Shown in pieces: positions 1-9,438 of a stretch of DNA of 64,000 nt (position 1 is its first letter; each line of letters begins with the position of its first letter). The translations under genes were made by a program, and so were the position numbers. Origin of the DNA: G963701675 sp963701675 (GTDB lineage: Bacteria; Planctomycetota; Planctomycetia; Gemmatales; Gemmataceae); contig OY969623.1 of assembly GCA_963701675.1 (NCBI GenBank), forward strand, positions 682,001-746,000. Reading direction: 5' to 3'. The notes under the pieces were generated by a model. It ran no database searches and was not told the origin of the DNA. It saw nothing but the letters and a program-made list of their open reading frames with translations.

Positions 1-121
1 TCCCGGCCGGCATTATCCCACACCGGACCCGGAGTGCAAGCTTGCAACCTCTTGCCTTGTTTGGTTCTGCGTCCGCCACACATTTCCTGCTGCGGAAGGG
101 ACTTCATGTTGAAGGCCCGCG
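1..121. other. window edge, no gene recognised
   Basis: This short stretch lies beyond the stop codon of the first minus-strand gene. I see no convincing reading frame, hairpin or repeat in it. It is too short to judge what lies to the left. Confidence 0.4.
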
Positions 122-3100
122 TCAATCAGGCGACTCTACCGTCACCGCCATGACGACTGGAGCCGTTTCGTCGGCGCCTTTGACGAACTCAATCTCCTTG
201 ATTGGCGCGGTCTGGCTGGGCTGCACGCGGAGGTAGCGGACCTGCTGGCCACGCAACGCGAACGCAAACTTCGACCCCGGCACGTCCACCCGACGGATGT
301 AGTCGGCGAAGTGCTCGCCGTTTTTGAGTGGATGGTCTTCCGTCTGTCCGTCCTCGTAGTGCAAGCGGACGGTCATCGACACCGATCCCTTACGGCCGCC
401 CGGAAACCCCCAACCGCTGATGCCGCTGAGCAAGTGGATTGCTTTGGCCGGGGCGTTGCAGGCCAGGCGAACCGACTTCGGCATCTTTGGCGGGTTTGTC
501 CCGTTCGGTCCATGCAAGAGGATGACGTTCGGCACACGGTCCCCCTGCGGGTCGACCAAATGAAACGGGACGCCCTCAAACGTCTTGGAAGACCAGTTGT
601 CGAAGATTAGGCGCTCGGCGGTTGCGTCCGGGCTGTGGAACATTCCGCGGGTGCTAACGACCGTGGCAGTCTTACCCAACGGCAACGGCAGGTACTTGCC
701 GCGCTGCGTTAGAAACTCCAGCAGGTTTACCAACTCCTCCGGCTTCATCTGTTTTTCGAAACCTTCGGGCATCAGCGACTTGCCGGATGCCTGCAGTTCC
801 TCGATCTCGTCACGCTCGACAATGTGCTTCTTCGCCTCGGCATCGATCAGCTCGATCGCCGTCTTGCTCTCCGAGGCCAACATCCCCGTCAGCACCCGGC
901 CTACCTTGGTGGCAACGGTGTACTGGCGGTAGTTGCCTTCGACGCTGCGGCTGGGATCGAGAATTTCGATAAGCAGGTGAGCCTTGGTGTGTACGGCCAC
1001 GCCGGTCAGGTCAGGGCCGACCATCGCACCCTCGCCGTTGTGCGTGTGGCACTTGGCGCATTGGGTCTTGAATACGAGCTTGCCCGCGGCGGCATCGCCG
1101 GTGCGCCCGATGTGCGGCGTCATCTCGTCCACGACCTTCTGTCTATCGGCGTCGGGGAGCCCGCCGCCTCGCGCCAAGAGTTTCTTCGCGCGCTCGGCGA
1201 TCCTCCTGTCGGGGCGCGAGGCCAGGCCTTGCTTCTGGTCGAGGGTAAGTTCCGCCAGTTGAATGGCGCCCTTGTCGAGTGCATCGAGCAGCGCTCCGGT
1301 CCAATGCGCCCGGCCTAACAGTATGCGCAGCGCTGCCGGGCGGACTGAGGGCGTGAGCGTCGCCATCCGCTCAGCCACGAGAACACCGACCTCCGATGCC
1401 TCGCTGTGGGCGACGGCCGCCAGAAGCCCCTGGGCCATCGCCGGTGCGGTGCGCGGCGTCAGCAGATCTAATAACTGCTTGACCGCTTCAGCGTCGTCCT
1501 TTCGGAAGTCGATGAGCTGCGCCGCAGCGGCCGCGCGGGCGGCGTCGCTTTCCTTCTCGTCGCGGACCTGGACCAGAAACGCGGCGGCGATGTCTGCGGC
1601 ATGCTTCTCCAGCGACTTGCTGCCCCAGCGTGTGGCTAGCGTTACTAGGTGGCCGCGCCTCGCTGGGGGCAGTTTCGGCAACAACCCGACTAGGGCTTTT
1701 TCCGTTCGTTCATCGAGTACGGGCGGTTTGCCCTTCGGCCAGCCTCGCGACAGGCCTGAAAGAACAGCTGCCCCCACTTGGGCGTTCGCTTCCACCATCG
1801 ATTCGAGCAGGGCGCCTACGGTTGCAGCCGGGGCGCCGCGCGCGTGGTGTTCAGCCACACGTTCGACGAGTGCAGTCAGTGTGCCAGGCGTCTGTTTCCA
1901 TTGTCGCGCGGCGACCACACGCAGGAAGGCGCCGTCATGCGTGGCAGCGGCGCTCATGGCTGCGTCGCTCAGCCAGCGGTCTTGCAGAAGCGTGGCGTCG
2001 TCCAGCGCAGCGGCAAGAGCTTCGGCGGCGCCCACTGACACCGGCATGTCCGCCAGCGCTAGCAGTGACGCCAGGCGCACCTGCGCGTCGGCATCTTGAA
2101 GCAAGCCCGCGTCCAGGATGGCCTTGACCGAAACGTCGTCGCGCGGCAAGACCTGTACGTCGTTGCGCCGAACTCCAGCCGACTTGTGTTTTAAGGCTGT
2201 GACAGCCGCGGCGCGGGCGTTTGGGTCGGAGCCGTCTAACGCCCCGATGCCGTGGAGCGTCCACAGCGCGTGGATCACGCCGACATTGAGGCCGATTTCA
2301 TCCGTGCCTGCGTCGCCGGCCGCTTTGATGAGGGCAGGCAACACATCTCGGCTGCCACGCTCGACAAGCAACCGCTGCGCATGCCGACGCCAGAACATAT
2401 TATGGTGCTTGAGCGTCTCGATCAGCCTTTCAGGCGTGGCGTCGGAGAGCGAAATCGGCGGGGATGGCTTCGCTCCCGTGTAGACAACGCGGTAGATACG
2501 ACCGTGCTGTTTGTCGCGAAGAACGGTCTCGTAGGCGTTGCCCTTGCCCGTCTTGAACCCCGGCGGTGTCGGGTTGTGCTGGACGATGTAGTTGTACCAG
2601 TCGAGTACCCAGACGTGACCATCGGGGCCAACTTCGGCCATGATCGGCGCGGTCCACTCGTCGTCGCTGGCAAGCAGGTTCCAGGAATTGCGCGAGCGGA
2701 AGCTGCTGCCATCGGACTGAAGCTCGAACGTTGCCACGAGATGACCGCTCGGTTCCGTGACGAAGGCAGTGCGGTTCCAATACTCGCGCGGATAGGTACG
2801 AGCCGTGTACAGCGCGTGGCCCGCCGCGGACGTGAAGTGGCCGTGCCAGTCCACCTGGCGGACTTTGTCGGTGATCGGGAACATCGGCGCGTTGCCCGCG
2901 ATGCCGGGGAGTACGCCCGGCGACCAGCCGCGCACCGCTTCGTAATAGCGGTTCGGGACTGGTAAGTGGACGCTGGGATTGCCGTTGGCCGTCGAGCCGA
3001 ACAACAGCCCGTCCTCACTGAAGCCCACGCCCCACGAGTTGTTGTCGGTGTTGCGCAGGAACTCGAGCTTGGTGACGCGGGGTAACCCGTTCATTCCGGA

Positions 3101-3922
3101 ATTCCGCTGCTCGAATGAGCCGGTTACTTTGAAACGGTAGAAGCCTTGGCCGAACTTTTGCCGTTCGCCTTCGACGACACCGTCATAGCCGGAGTAGCCG
3201 ACGATGCCGTAGATCCAGTTGTCAATCCCATACTGTAAGTTGCTCGGACCGGCATGGGTGTCGTTCGTACCCCAACCGGTAAAGAGTACGCGGCGCTCGT
3301 CGGCCACGCCGTCACTGTTGGTGTCTTTGAGGAACAGGGTATGCGGCGCCTGGTGGACGATTATTCCGCCGCGCGCGAACGTCAGGCTGGTGAGGATGCT
3401 CAGTTTATCGGCGAAAACCAAGAACTTGTCGGCCGCGCCATCCGCGTCGACGTCCTCGCAGATAACTATGCGGTCGCGGCCGCGGCCTTCCGCCTGAAGC
3501 TCGTTGGGGTAATCCACCGTGACCGCGGCCCACAGCCGGCCACGCTCGTCCCAGTTCATGCAGATCGGCTTGCCACCGAGCTGCGCCTCCGAGGCAAACA
3601 GTTTGACGTCGAAGCCGACCGGGGTAATCATGTGTTTCATCGACTCGGCTGGATCGAGTGGCTTCTGCATCTTGGAACGAGGTTCTTCCGTCGTGCCCCA
3701 CGCCTTCCCCGCGGGATAGAACGGCACCTTGGCGTCCACGTACTCGAACGGCTTGACGTCCGTGCGCTTTGGCGTCATGGCAGGTGGGCCGTTGTCGCCA
3801 AGGAATAGGATTCTCATCGCCGCCGGCTTTTCCAACACTCCTCCGTGCAGGAAAAATCCCAACACCAGCAGCGACGCCAGGCCCCATCCACACGTCCTAA
3901 ACCGAGCGACATGACGCCGCAT
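122..3922 (-). CDS. PVC-type membrane-bound dehydrogenase / HEAT repeat / cytochrome c protein
   Basis: This 1266-aa exported protein has the planctomycete arrangement of a beta-propeller dehydrogenase-like region (about residues 95-480), alpha-helical HEAT-type repeats (about 500-920) and a c-type heme domain with CAKCH at 955-959. The probable axial methionine is M1051 in SLMPEGF. A C-terminal region of about 200 residues follows. A hydrophobic segment at 12-28 serves as signal or anchor. AGGAG lies 7 nt before the ATG. The family is typical of Planctomycetes and Verrucomicrobia; electron transfer during oxidation of a sugar or other polymer-derived substrate is presumed, and the substrate is unknown. 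Oddly, residues 36-45 (MRILFLGDNG) look like the first strand of a ThuA domain whose remainder is absent. Family assignment is firm; function is not. Confidence 0.9.
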   Translation of the reverse strand: MRRHVARFRTCGWGLASLLVLGFFLHGGVLEKPAAMRILFLGDNGPPAMTPKRTDVKPFEYVDAKVPFYPAGKAWGTTEEPRSKMQKPLDPAESMKHMITPVGFDVKLFASEAQLGGKPICMNWDERGRLWAAVTVDYPNELQAEGRGRDRIVICEDVDADGAADKFLVFADKLSILTSLTFARGGIIVHQAPHTLFLKDTNSDGVADERRVLFTGWGTNDTHAGPSNLQYGIDNWIYGIVGYSGYDGVVEGERQKFGQGFYRFKVTGSFEQRNSGMNGLPRVTKLEFLRNTDNNSWGVGFSEDGLLFGSTANGNPSVHLPVPNRYYEAVRGWSPGVLPGIAGNAPMFPITDKVRQVDWHGHFTSAAGHALYTARTYPREYWNRTAFVTEPSGHLVATFELQSDGSSFRSRNSWNLLASDDEWTAPIMAEVGPDGHVWVLDWYNYIVQHNPTPPGFKTGKGNAYETVLRDKQHGRIYRVVYTGAKPSPPISLSDATPERLIETLKHHNMFWRRHAQRLLVERGSRDVLPALIKAAGDAGTDEIGLNVGVIHALWTLHGIGALDGSDPNARAAAVTALKHKSAGVRRNDVQVLPRDDVSVKAILDAGLLQDADAQVRLASLLALADMPVSVGAAEALAAALDDATLLQDRWLSDAAMSAAATHDGAFLRVVAARQWKQTPGTLTALVERVAEHHARGAPAATVGALLESMVEANAQVGAAVLSGLSRGWPKGKPPVLDERTEKALVGLLPKLPPARRGHLVTLATRWGSKSLEKHAADIAAAFLVQVRDEKESDAARAAAAAQLIDFRKDDAEAVKQLLDLLTPRTAPAMAQGLLAAVAHSEASEVGVLVAERMATLTPSVRPAALRILLGRAHWTGALLDALDKGAIQLAELTLDQKQGLASRPDRRIAERAKKLLARGGGLPDADRQKVVDEMTPHIGRTGDAAAGKLVFKTQCAKCHTHNGEGAMVGPDLTGVAVHTKAHLLIEILDPSRSVEGNYRQYTVATKVGRVLTGMLASESKTAIELIDAEAKKHIVERDEIEELQASGKSLMPEGFEKQMKPEELVNLLEFLTQRGKYLPLPLGKTATVVSTRGMFHSPDATAERLIFDNWSSKTFEGVPFHLVDPQGDRVPNVILLHGPNGTNPPKMPKSVRLACNAPAKAIHLLSGISGWGFPGGRKGSVSMTVRLHYEDGQTEDHPLKNGEHFADYIRRVDVPGSKFAFALRGQQVRYLRVQPSQTAPIKEIEFVKGADETAPVVMAVTVESPD

Positions 3923-4347
3923 CCGAAGACTCCTGCCTCTACCGAACCCCCCATGGAAGTGCGTGGCTCAGTAGACAGTAGTCAGTAGCCAGAAATCAGC
4001 AGAAGACAATAGTCGACGCAAGGCGACCCGGCCCTGTAATCGGACGCCTGAAGAAGCGCGTGAAGGAATAGGCTGCAGTATCAATCCTATCGTCACCGCC
4101 CCTAGACGTTACTTCCGCTCGGGTTAGCTAAAAACCCACCCACATTCCGCAGTTCGAGGCGAAACCTTTCCAGTTCTACCGGCATTTCTCCTGACAAGGC
4201 CGCACTTTTTTGGCCGTTTGCTCACAGAAACGGGAATCCCCCCATTGAGGGTTGAACAATTGGCTCAACTCTCCCGCCGAACCGACACCCGGGGAACGAC
4301 CTGGCGGCTTCTTCACGACTTCCCCGCGATCACACGAGGAGATACCA
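3923..4347. other. intergenic region between divergent genes
   Basis: This 425-base gap separates the divergent PVC-heme gene and calpain-like gene and must hold promoters for both. I could not pick convincing -35/-10 boxes. The Shine-Dalgarno of the rightward gene (GAGGAGA, 4336-4342) closes the gap. Confidence 0.4.
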
Positions 4348-5811
4348 ATGATCCAGCCTTATCGCGGTTCGAAATCCTGCCGCACGAACCTCCGCCTTGA
4401 GACTTTGGAGAGACGCGAAGTATTGTCCGTGACCAATCTGTGGACGAGCGGAGCGAGTTTGATTGTGCAGAGCAACAATTCCGCCACCAATGTTGAGGTA
4501 CACAAGTCCGGGTCAAGCATCGCCATCAAGGAAGTTGGTACCGCCAAGTACTGGTACTACACAGGAGTGAGCAAAGTTGAGTTTCAGGGCGGGGCTGGTG
4601 ACGACCGCTTCGTTAACTTCGTCGATTGGTTGCCGGTCCTTGCGTTCGGTGCTGGCGGCAACGATCATCTGGAAGGATACAACGGAAGTGACCAGTTCTT
4701 GGGCGGGTTGGGCAATGACAAAATAATGGGATACGGCGGCGATGACATGCTGTGGGGCGAGGCAGGAAACGACGTCCTATTAGCCGGGTCGGGAAACGAT
4801 CAATTGATGGGGGGTCCGGATAATGATCGCCTTAACGGCCGAGCCGGCAACGACAAGTTTTGGGGCGGGTTCGGCAGCGACGTGATCATCGCCATCGACA
4901 ACGTCACAGGCGATGAAGTCCAGGGTGGGCCGGACAACGACATTGTCTGGGTTGACCGCAACTCCAATATCTCCGATCCGATTTGGGGCGCCGAATCCGG
5001 CGACAAGACTCAATACGTGTCATGGTTCAACAACAACGTCGACCGAACCTTGGACGGCGACAAGATCGTGGATCCATACACCAAATCCGGACACGTCTAT
5101 AAGAGTTTCGACGGCAACCCGCTTTTCGCCGCCAACGGCCCGACGATGGGTGATGTTCGACAAGGCGTTCTGTCGGATTGCTGGATGCTGGCGGGTGTCG
5201 GCGCCATTGCCAGCGACAATCCCTTTGCCATTCGCTCGCATGTCGTGAATTTCGACGATGGGACTTACGGCGTGCGCCTCGGCAACAACGTTTACCGAGT
5301 TGACAGCGATCTTCCTGTGACGAGCGCATCAAGCACCGCGCCGGCTTACGCCCAGTTGGGGCTGGGCAACAGCATGTGGGTGGCCGTCGTCGAGAAGGCG
5401 TATGCCCACTACCGCTATGGCGCCAACAGCTACCCGTCGATTGAGAACGGTTGGTCCGTGGATGTCAACAAGGCGTTCGGAACGACGGCGCCCGGCGATT
5501 ATGCAATCAATGGCTACAGCAGTTCCACGTCTCTAGCCAATGAGATTTGGAACCGGTGGAACAATTACGAAGCGGTGACGATTGGCTTTGCCGGCGGCTG
5601 GGTCGCATCAGGAGCGCCACTCGTCAATGGCCACATGTACAACGTCTACTCGGTCACGCGGAATTCCGCCGGCGTGGTTACATCGATCACGCTGCGAAAT
5701 CCCTGGGGCGTGGACGGCGCGGGTTCCGACGGTTCGAACGATGGCCTCGTGACCGTTACACCGGCTCAGATCTTCGGATCGACAGGTCGCCTCAACTGGG
5801 GGTGGGTGTAA
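4348..5811 (+). CDS. calpain-like (C2) cysteine protease with RTX calcium-binding repeats
   Basis: The start is placed at 4348 because GAGGAGA lies 5 nt upstream; an in-frame upstream extension lacks such a site. The 487-aa product begins with a short basic stretch and the LEPR-XLL-type motif LETLERREVLS, seen in several exported proteins of this window. Residues about 80-210 are RTX-like nonapeptide repeats (GGxGND type, e.g. GGAGDDRF and GGLGNDKI), which normally bind calcium. The C-terminal half is a calpain-type protease: Q272 and C278 in QGVLSDCW, H429 in NGHMYNV and N451 in LRNPWG complete the catalytic set. I infer a secreted, calcium-dependent protease. It ends tail-to-tail with, and overlaps by 20 bp, the actP gene. 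Confidence 0.88.
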   Translation: MIQPYRGSKSCRTNLRLETLERREVLSVTNLWTSGASLIVQSNNSATNVEVHKSGSSIAIKEVGTAKYWYYTGVSKVEFQGGAGDDRFVNFVDWLPVLAFGAGGNDHLEGYNGSDQFLGGLGNDKIMGYGGDDMLWGEAGNDVLLAGSGNDQLMGGPDNDRLNGRAGNDKFWGGFGSDVIIAIDNVTGDEVQGGPDNDIVWVDRNSNISDPIWGAESGDKTQYVSWFNNNVDRTLDGDKIVDPYTKSGHVYKSFDGNPLFAANGPTMGDVRQGVLSDCWMLAGVGAIASDNPFAIRSHVVNFDDGTYGVRLGNNVYRVDSDLPVTSASSTAPAYAQLGLGNSMWVAVVEKAYAHYRYGANSYPSIENGWSVDVNKAFGTTAPGDYAINGYSSSTSLANEIWNRWNNYEAVTIGFAGGWVASGAPLVNGHMYNVYSVTRNSAGVVTSITLRNPWGVDGAGSDGSNDGLVTVTPAQIFGSTGRLNWGWV

Positions 5812-7546
5812 CGATCACGTGGCGGCGTCGAGTCAGCAGCGACACCACGATAAGCGTAGCGAATCCAAGAGGGATCGTTACGATTCCGGGTTGGCTGAAT
5901 GGAACAATCGCTGCATCCGAGGATAGGCCGTAGACATCCTGATAGGTTTCGCCGCTCAAAAGGATCCACGCCAAGGATGCGACCATGCCGACGACCACTG
6001 CCGCGGTAATCCCCTGTTTCGTTGTCCCTTTCCAATACAGGAGCATTACCAAGGCAGGCAGGTTGGCGGAAGCAGCAACACTAAACGCCCAACCCACCAG
6101 ATAATTCACATTCATCCGGGCAAAGAGAATGCCGAGCAAGATTGCGATAATTCCCACTAACACCGCGGTAATCTTGGCTGCTCGAACTTTGTGATAATCG
6201 TTCATATCCATGCGGAGAAAACCGCCGAGCAAATCATGAGCCACGGCCCCGCTTGCTGCAACGATGAGGCCCGCGACAGTGCCGAGTACGGTTGTGAACG
6301 CAATGGCGGAGATGACGGCAAACAACAATTCGCCAAAGCTCCGCGCGAGCAACGGCGCTGCCATGTTACTGTTGGTGACGTCGATGGCGCCGCTGGTCAT
6401 TGCCCCCAAACCCATGAACAAAGTCAGTAAGTAGAAAAAGCCGATGCTTCCAATGCCGACGACGGTGCTCTTGCGGGCACTCGCCTGGTCCTTCACGGTG
6501 TAGTAGCGAATCAAAATATGCGGCAGCGACGCAGTCCCGCAAAAAAGCGCCAGCATCAACGACAGGAAATTTAGCTTGTCCGTGAGTTTCTCACTGCGAA
6601 GTCCACGGAACGAAGGGTGGTTTCCCGGCCGCAAGACTTCACTTCCGGGCGTCGGTTTTGGCGTGTAGGTGGTGGTGGTTGACCCGTCCTCGTTTTTCAC
6701 CGTCTTAGACGTCCACAGAATCACCTCACTGTGTTCCAGCGTGCTCAAGAATTCCATAGGGCCTAACGGGCCGGTCGCGGTTTGATCACCAGGTAGTTTG
6801 CTCAGATGTCCTACCGGTCGCAACTCGGCCTCGTCGATTCCGTGTCCTTGCGGCTTCCCATTGATGAGTACTCGACCATCCGGCATGCGAGTCACCGTCT
6901 GCACTTCACGCTCGGCGGGCGGATAAGTGCTCAGTCCGCGCTGCAGAATCAGCACCGTAAGCACGGTACTGAATAGGACCAGCAGCGATCCTTTCAGGAA
7001 CTGGACGTATGTCGTTGAAACCATGCCCGCAGTGACGACGATCAGCACGACTACCGATCCCACGAGCACAACGCCGAGCCAATGCGGAAAGCCGAGCAGC
7101 GGCTGAATCAGAACACCGGCGCCGACCATTTGTGGAATCAAGTAAAACACGCTCACCGCCAACGTGCTGATCGCCGCGGCAAGCTTGATGGCACGCGAGT
7201 TGAACTTGCTGTCCAGCGCGTCGGCAAATGTGTACTTGCCGAGTCGTTTGACAGGCTCGGCAATCACGAACAAGGCGACGATCCAGCCGGCCAGATACCC
7301 AATGGAATAGAGGAATCCATCGTAGCCATAGAAGGCGATCATTCCGCAGATGCCGAGGAACGACGCGGCGGAAAGGTAATCGCCGGCAAATGCGACGCCA
7401 TTGACAAACCAGTGAATTCCACCACCGGCCGCAAAGTAGCCCTTAGCCGAGCGAGTCTTTGCCGCGAAATAGAAACTGATCGCTAAAGTCACGGCGACGA
7501 ACGCCGCGAAGACCAGCACCGCCAGTAGGGACGGTTCATAAATCAC
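5792..7546 (-). CDS. actP: sodium:solute symporter, ActP-like cation/acetate symporter
   Basis: This 584-aa polytopic membrane protein has about 13 predicted helices and the SSS-family signature region (GDYLSAASFLG near 55-65, LPHILIRYYT near 341-350). It resembles ActP, which takes up acetate and other short carboxylates with sodium or protons. Its ATG overlaps the stop of the upstream DUF485 gene by 4 bp, the same pair as yjcH-actP in E. coli, but no acs gene is adjacent. Oddly, a hydrophilic insertion of about 120 residues (about 205-325) sits between two helices. The gene ends inside the 3' end of the convergent protease gene. Substrate by homology only. Confidence 0.9.
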   Translation of the reverse strand: MIYEPSLLAVLVFAAFVAVTLAISFYFAAKTRSAKGYFAAGGGIHWFVNGVAFAGDYLSAASFLGICGMIAFYGYDGFLYSIGYLAGWIVALFVIAEPVKRLGKYTFADALDSKFNSRAIKLAAAISTLAVSVFYLIPQMVGAGVLIQPLLGFPHWLGVVLVGSVVVLIVVTAGMVSTTYVQFLKGSLLVLFSTVLTVLILQRGLSTYPPAEREVQTVTRMPDGRVLINGKPQGHGIDEAELRPVGHLSKLPGDQTATGPLGPMEFLSTLEHSEVILWTSKTVKNEDGSTTTTYTPKPTPGSEVLRPGNHPSFRGLRSEKLTDKLNFLSLMLALFCGTASLPHILIRYYTVKDQASARKSTVVGIGSIGFFYLLTLFMGLGAMTSGAIDVTNSNMAAPLLARSFGELLFAVISAIAFTTVLGTVAGLIVAASGAVAHDLLGGFLRMDMNDYHKVRAAKITAVLVGIIAILLGILFARMNVNYLVGWAFSVAASANLPALVMLLYWKGTTKQGITAAVVVGMVASLAWILLSGETYQDVYGLSSDAAIVPFSQPGIVTIPLGFATLIVVSLLTRRRHVIVTPTPS

Positions 7547-7833
7547 GAAGCCTCCTCCGTGTTTCCGGCAGCCGGCCGCTCACGGTTCCTGCAGAGCCAC
7601 GCGTATGTCAACGCAAGGAGAAAGGCAGTGGCAATGAGCCCAAGGCCGAACAGCACCGCCCCATTCACGCCGCCGAAGGTAGTTTCCTGCAATTGCCAAG
7701 GCGCGAACGCATTCAGGTACATGAAGGTTCCGTAGAGCACCGAATAGATAATGAACAGCACCAACCCGTAGCGCGCGTTCCGCCGGGCGTGCGGTTCATC
7801 ATTCGCGGGTGGTGTCGACGAGAAATGTGCCAT
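7543..7833 (-). CDS. yjcH: DUF485 small membrane protein (YjcH-like)
   Basis: The 96-aa product carries two hydrophobic helices (about residues 23-43 and 61-81), as in DUF485 proteins encoded next to acetate symporters. GAGG lies 6 nt before the ATG. It is translationally coupled to actP through a 4-bp overlap. Its role is unknown; association with the symporter is inferred from this conserved pairing. Confidence 0.85.
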   Translation of the reverse strand: MAHFSSTPPANDEPHARRNARYGLVLFIIYSVLYGTFMYLNAFAPWQLQETTFGGVNGAVLFGLGLIATAFLLALTYAWLCRNRERPAAGNTEEAS

Positions 7834-7843
7834 GAATTACCTC

Positions 7844-7861
7844 GCCGCTTGCGGCTTAGCG
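7844..7861 (+). repeat. solo half of dispersed GCCGCTTGCGG hairpin repeat
   Basis: The 18-mer GCCGCTTGCGGCTTAGCG here is identical to the left arm of the hairpin at 53789-53829 and close to that at 62843-62883. The partner arm is missing here. It lies just upstream of the Shine-Dalgarno of the DUF485 gene on the other strand. Confidence 0.7.
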
Positions 7862-7926
7862 AACACGCATTTGACCGCCTGGCGTGCCGGAACTAAACTT
7901 GAACGACCTCAACGAGGGCAAACTCA

Positions 7927-8334
7927 ATGTCTGAAGCACGCCTCAAAGACCCCGAACGAGACGAGAGTGAGACGCCGGGCGCCGACAAGCGCACCTCACC
8001 TCGAAACCGTTGTGATTGGGTCACGTATTGTTCCCCGTTTGCGGTACGCGGCGCCGCCGGCGGCAAAGAACCCCAATGGGAGGGGCAAGCAGAAGACCTC
8101 TCGCAAGGAGGCATCCGTGTCAACGTGGAGCGCCGCTTCGAGCCCGGTACGCTACTGTTCGTCGCCGTACCGGAACGAGACGAAGAGACGCCACGCCGTG
8201 TGCTGGCCACGGTAGTGCATGTCCGCAGCACCGAGTCGGGCGGCTGGTCGCTGGGGTGTCGTTTCGTGAGCCCGCTCGACCAAGAGGAAGTTGACGATCT
8301 TTCATCTCTGGAGCTACCGCATTTTGACAATTGA
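7927..8334 (+). CDS. PilZ domain protein
   Basis: This 135-aa soluble protein consists essentially of one PilZ domain. Both elements of the cyclic-di-GMP site are visible: RxxxR at residues 22-26 (RTSPR) and DxSxxG at 57-62 (DLSQGG). A stand-alone PilZ protein of this size is usually a c-di-GMP-responsive adaptor acting on motility, polysaccharide or secretion machinery. No cyclase or phosphodiesterase is in the window, so the target cannot be inferred. It ends 4 bp before the convergent glycerophosphodiesterase gene. Confidence 0.88.
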   Translation: MSEARLKDPERDESETPGADKRTSPRNRCDWVTYCSPFAVRGAAGGKEPQWEGQAEDLSQGGIRVNVERRFEPGTLLFVAVPERDEETPRRVLATVVHVRSTESGGWSLGCRFVSPLDQEEVDDLSSLELPHFDN

Positions 8335-8338
8335 CACC

Positions 8339-9280
8339 TCAGAATGGGATTCCGCGTGATTGAAGCAGCGCAATCAGCCGATCGGGATAGTCGCTGATTA
8401 TGCCGTCCACTCCCCAGTCGATCAACTGCTTCATTTCGTCCTTCTCATTTACGGTCCAGGGAATAACACGAATACTCGCCGCCTGTGCCTGCCGGACCTG
8501 TTGAACATCGAGAAACTGATAGTCGGGCGAGTATATCTGAGCCGTCGCATCCCTGGTCAGTTTCTCGATGGAAACCGGCACGGTGTTGTATATCAAGGCC
8601 GCGCCCTGTATTTCTGGGGCCAGAGTTCGAACCTCGCGAACACAGCGGTGATCGAAGGATTGAATAATGGTGCGAGCTTCCGCGCCGGCGCGGTGAACTA
8701 CATTGACCACCGCCTTCTCGAATTCTCCGGGACCGGTTCCGTCGTAGCTGTCGCCGATGCACTTGGGGCGAAATGGAACGCGCTTGAGTTCCAGACTGAA
8801 GCGCACCTCGCGGGCACGGCGGCGCTGCCCATCGGACTTGCCCATTTGCTTTCCCAGTTCACCGGCGTAGGCGTCGACAAAGGCGAAAAGGTCGGCCAAC
8901 GTCGGAGGCGTAAACGAATCCACCTGTCGGCGGCGCACAAACTCCGTTGCGACAGTAGTCGATTGGTTGTCCTGATGGGGAAAGCGGACTTTATCCGGGT
9001 TCAAGTCGGCGCGATAACCACTGAGTTGGGCGGCGGTAAGATTGCTGATCAATGGCTTTTCGGCTGGCGCGGGTACGTTCGCTCCGTTAATGATACGAAC
9101 CAAGCGCGGGTCGATGGCTTCGTCGTGAAACACCAACGGCGCACCATCTTTGGTGAAATGGAGGTCGGCTTCAAGAGTCGTGACCTGTAAGTCGAGCGCC
9201 GCCTCGAACGCCGGCAGCGTGTTTTCGGGTTTCAGGCCGCGCGCCCCACGATGACCCTGCACATCGAATGGCTTTCGCAT
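8339..9280 (-). CDS. glycerophosphodiester phosphodiesterase
   Basis: The 313-aa protein shows the GDPD TIM-barrel signature: HRGARG with H10, PENT with E19, the metal ligands E37 and D39 in LEADLHFTKDG, and H52 in FHDE. The C-terminal motif WTVNEKDEMKQLIDWGVDGI with the following SDYP is also typical. GDPDs hydrolyse deacylated phospholipids to an alcohol and glycerol 3-phosphate. There is no signal peptide, so it is probably cytoplasmic (UgpQ-like). A short region between residues 100 and 160 is longer than in UgpQ. Confidence 0.92.
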   Translation of the reverse strand: MRKPFDVQGHRGARGLKPENTLPAFEAALDLQVTTLEADLHFTKDGAPLVFHDEAIDPRLVRIINGANVPAPAEKPLISNLTAAQLSGYRADLNPDKVRFPHQDNQSTTVATEFVRRRQVDSFTPPTLADLFAFVDAYAGELGKQMGKSDGQRRRAREVRFSLELKRVPFRPKCIGDSYDGTGPGEFEKAVVNVVHRAGAEARTIIQSFDHRCVREVRTLAPEIQGAALIYNTVPVSIEKLTRDATAQIYSPDYQFLDVQQVRQAQAASIRVIPWTVNEKDEMKQLIDWGVDGIISDYPDRLIALLQSRGIPF

Positions 9281-9438
9281 GTTTAGCTCCCGTCAATCGT
9301 GTCAAGCCGCCCTAACGCCTGGAATCCGCCACACTTGACAATCCCGCCGCTTTCCGTTGACATAGTAATCGTTCCCTTTTTTCCGTCCCTGGCGACGAAC
9401 CGGGCCGTGAATGGCGGCGTACCATAATCAGGGCACTC

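Noticed and set aside
8360..9190. Plus-strand frame of 276 codons opposite the glycerophosphodiesterase gene
   Set aside because: Antisense shadow of a gene with all catalytic residues intact.
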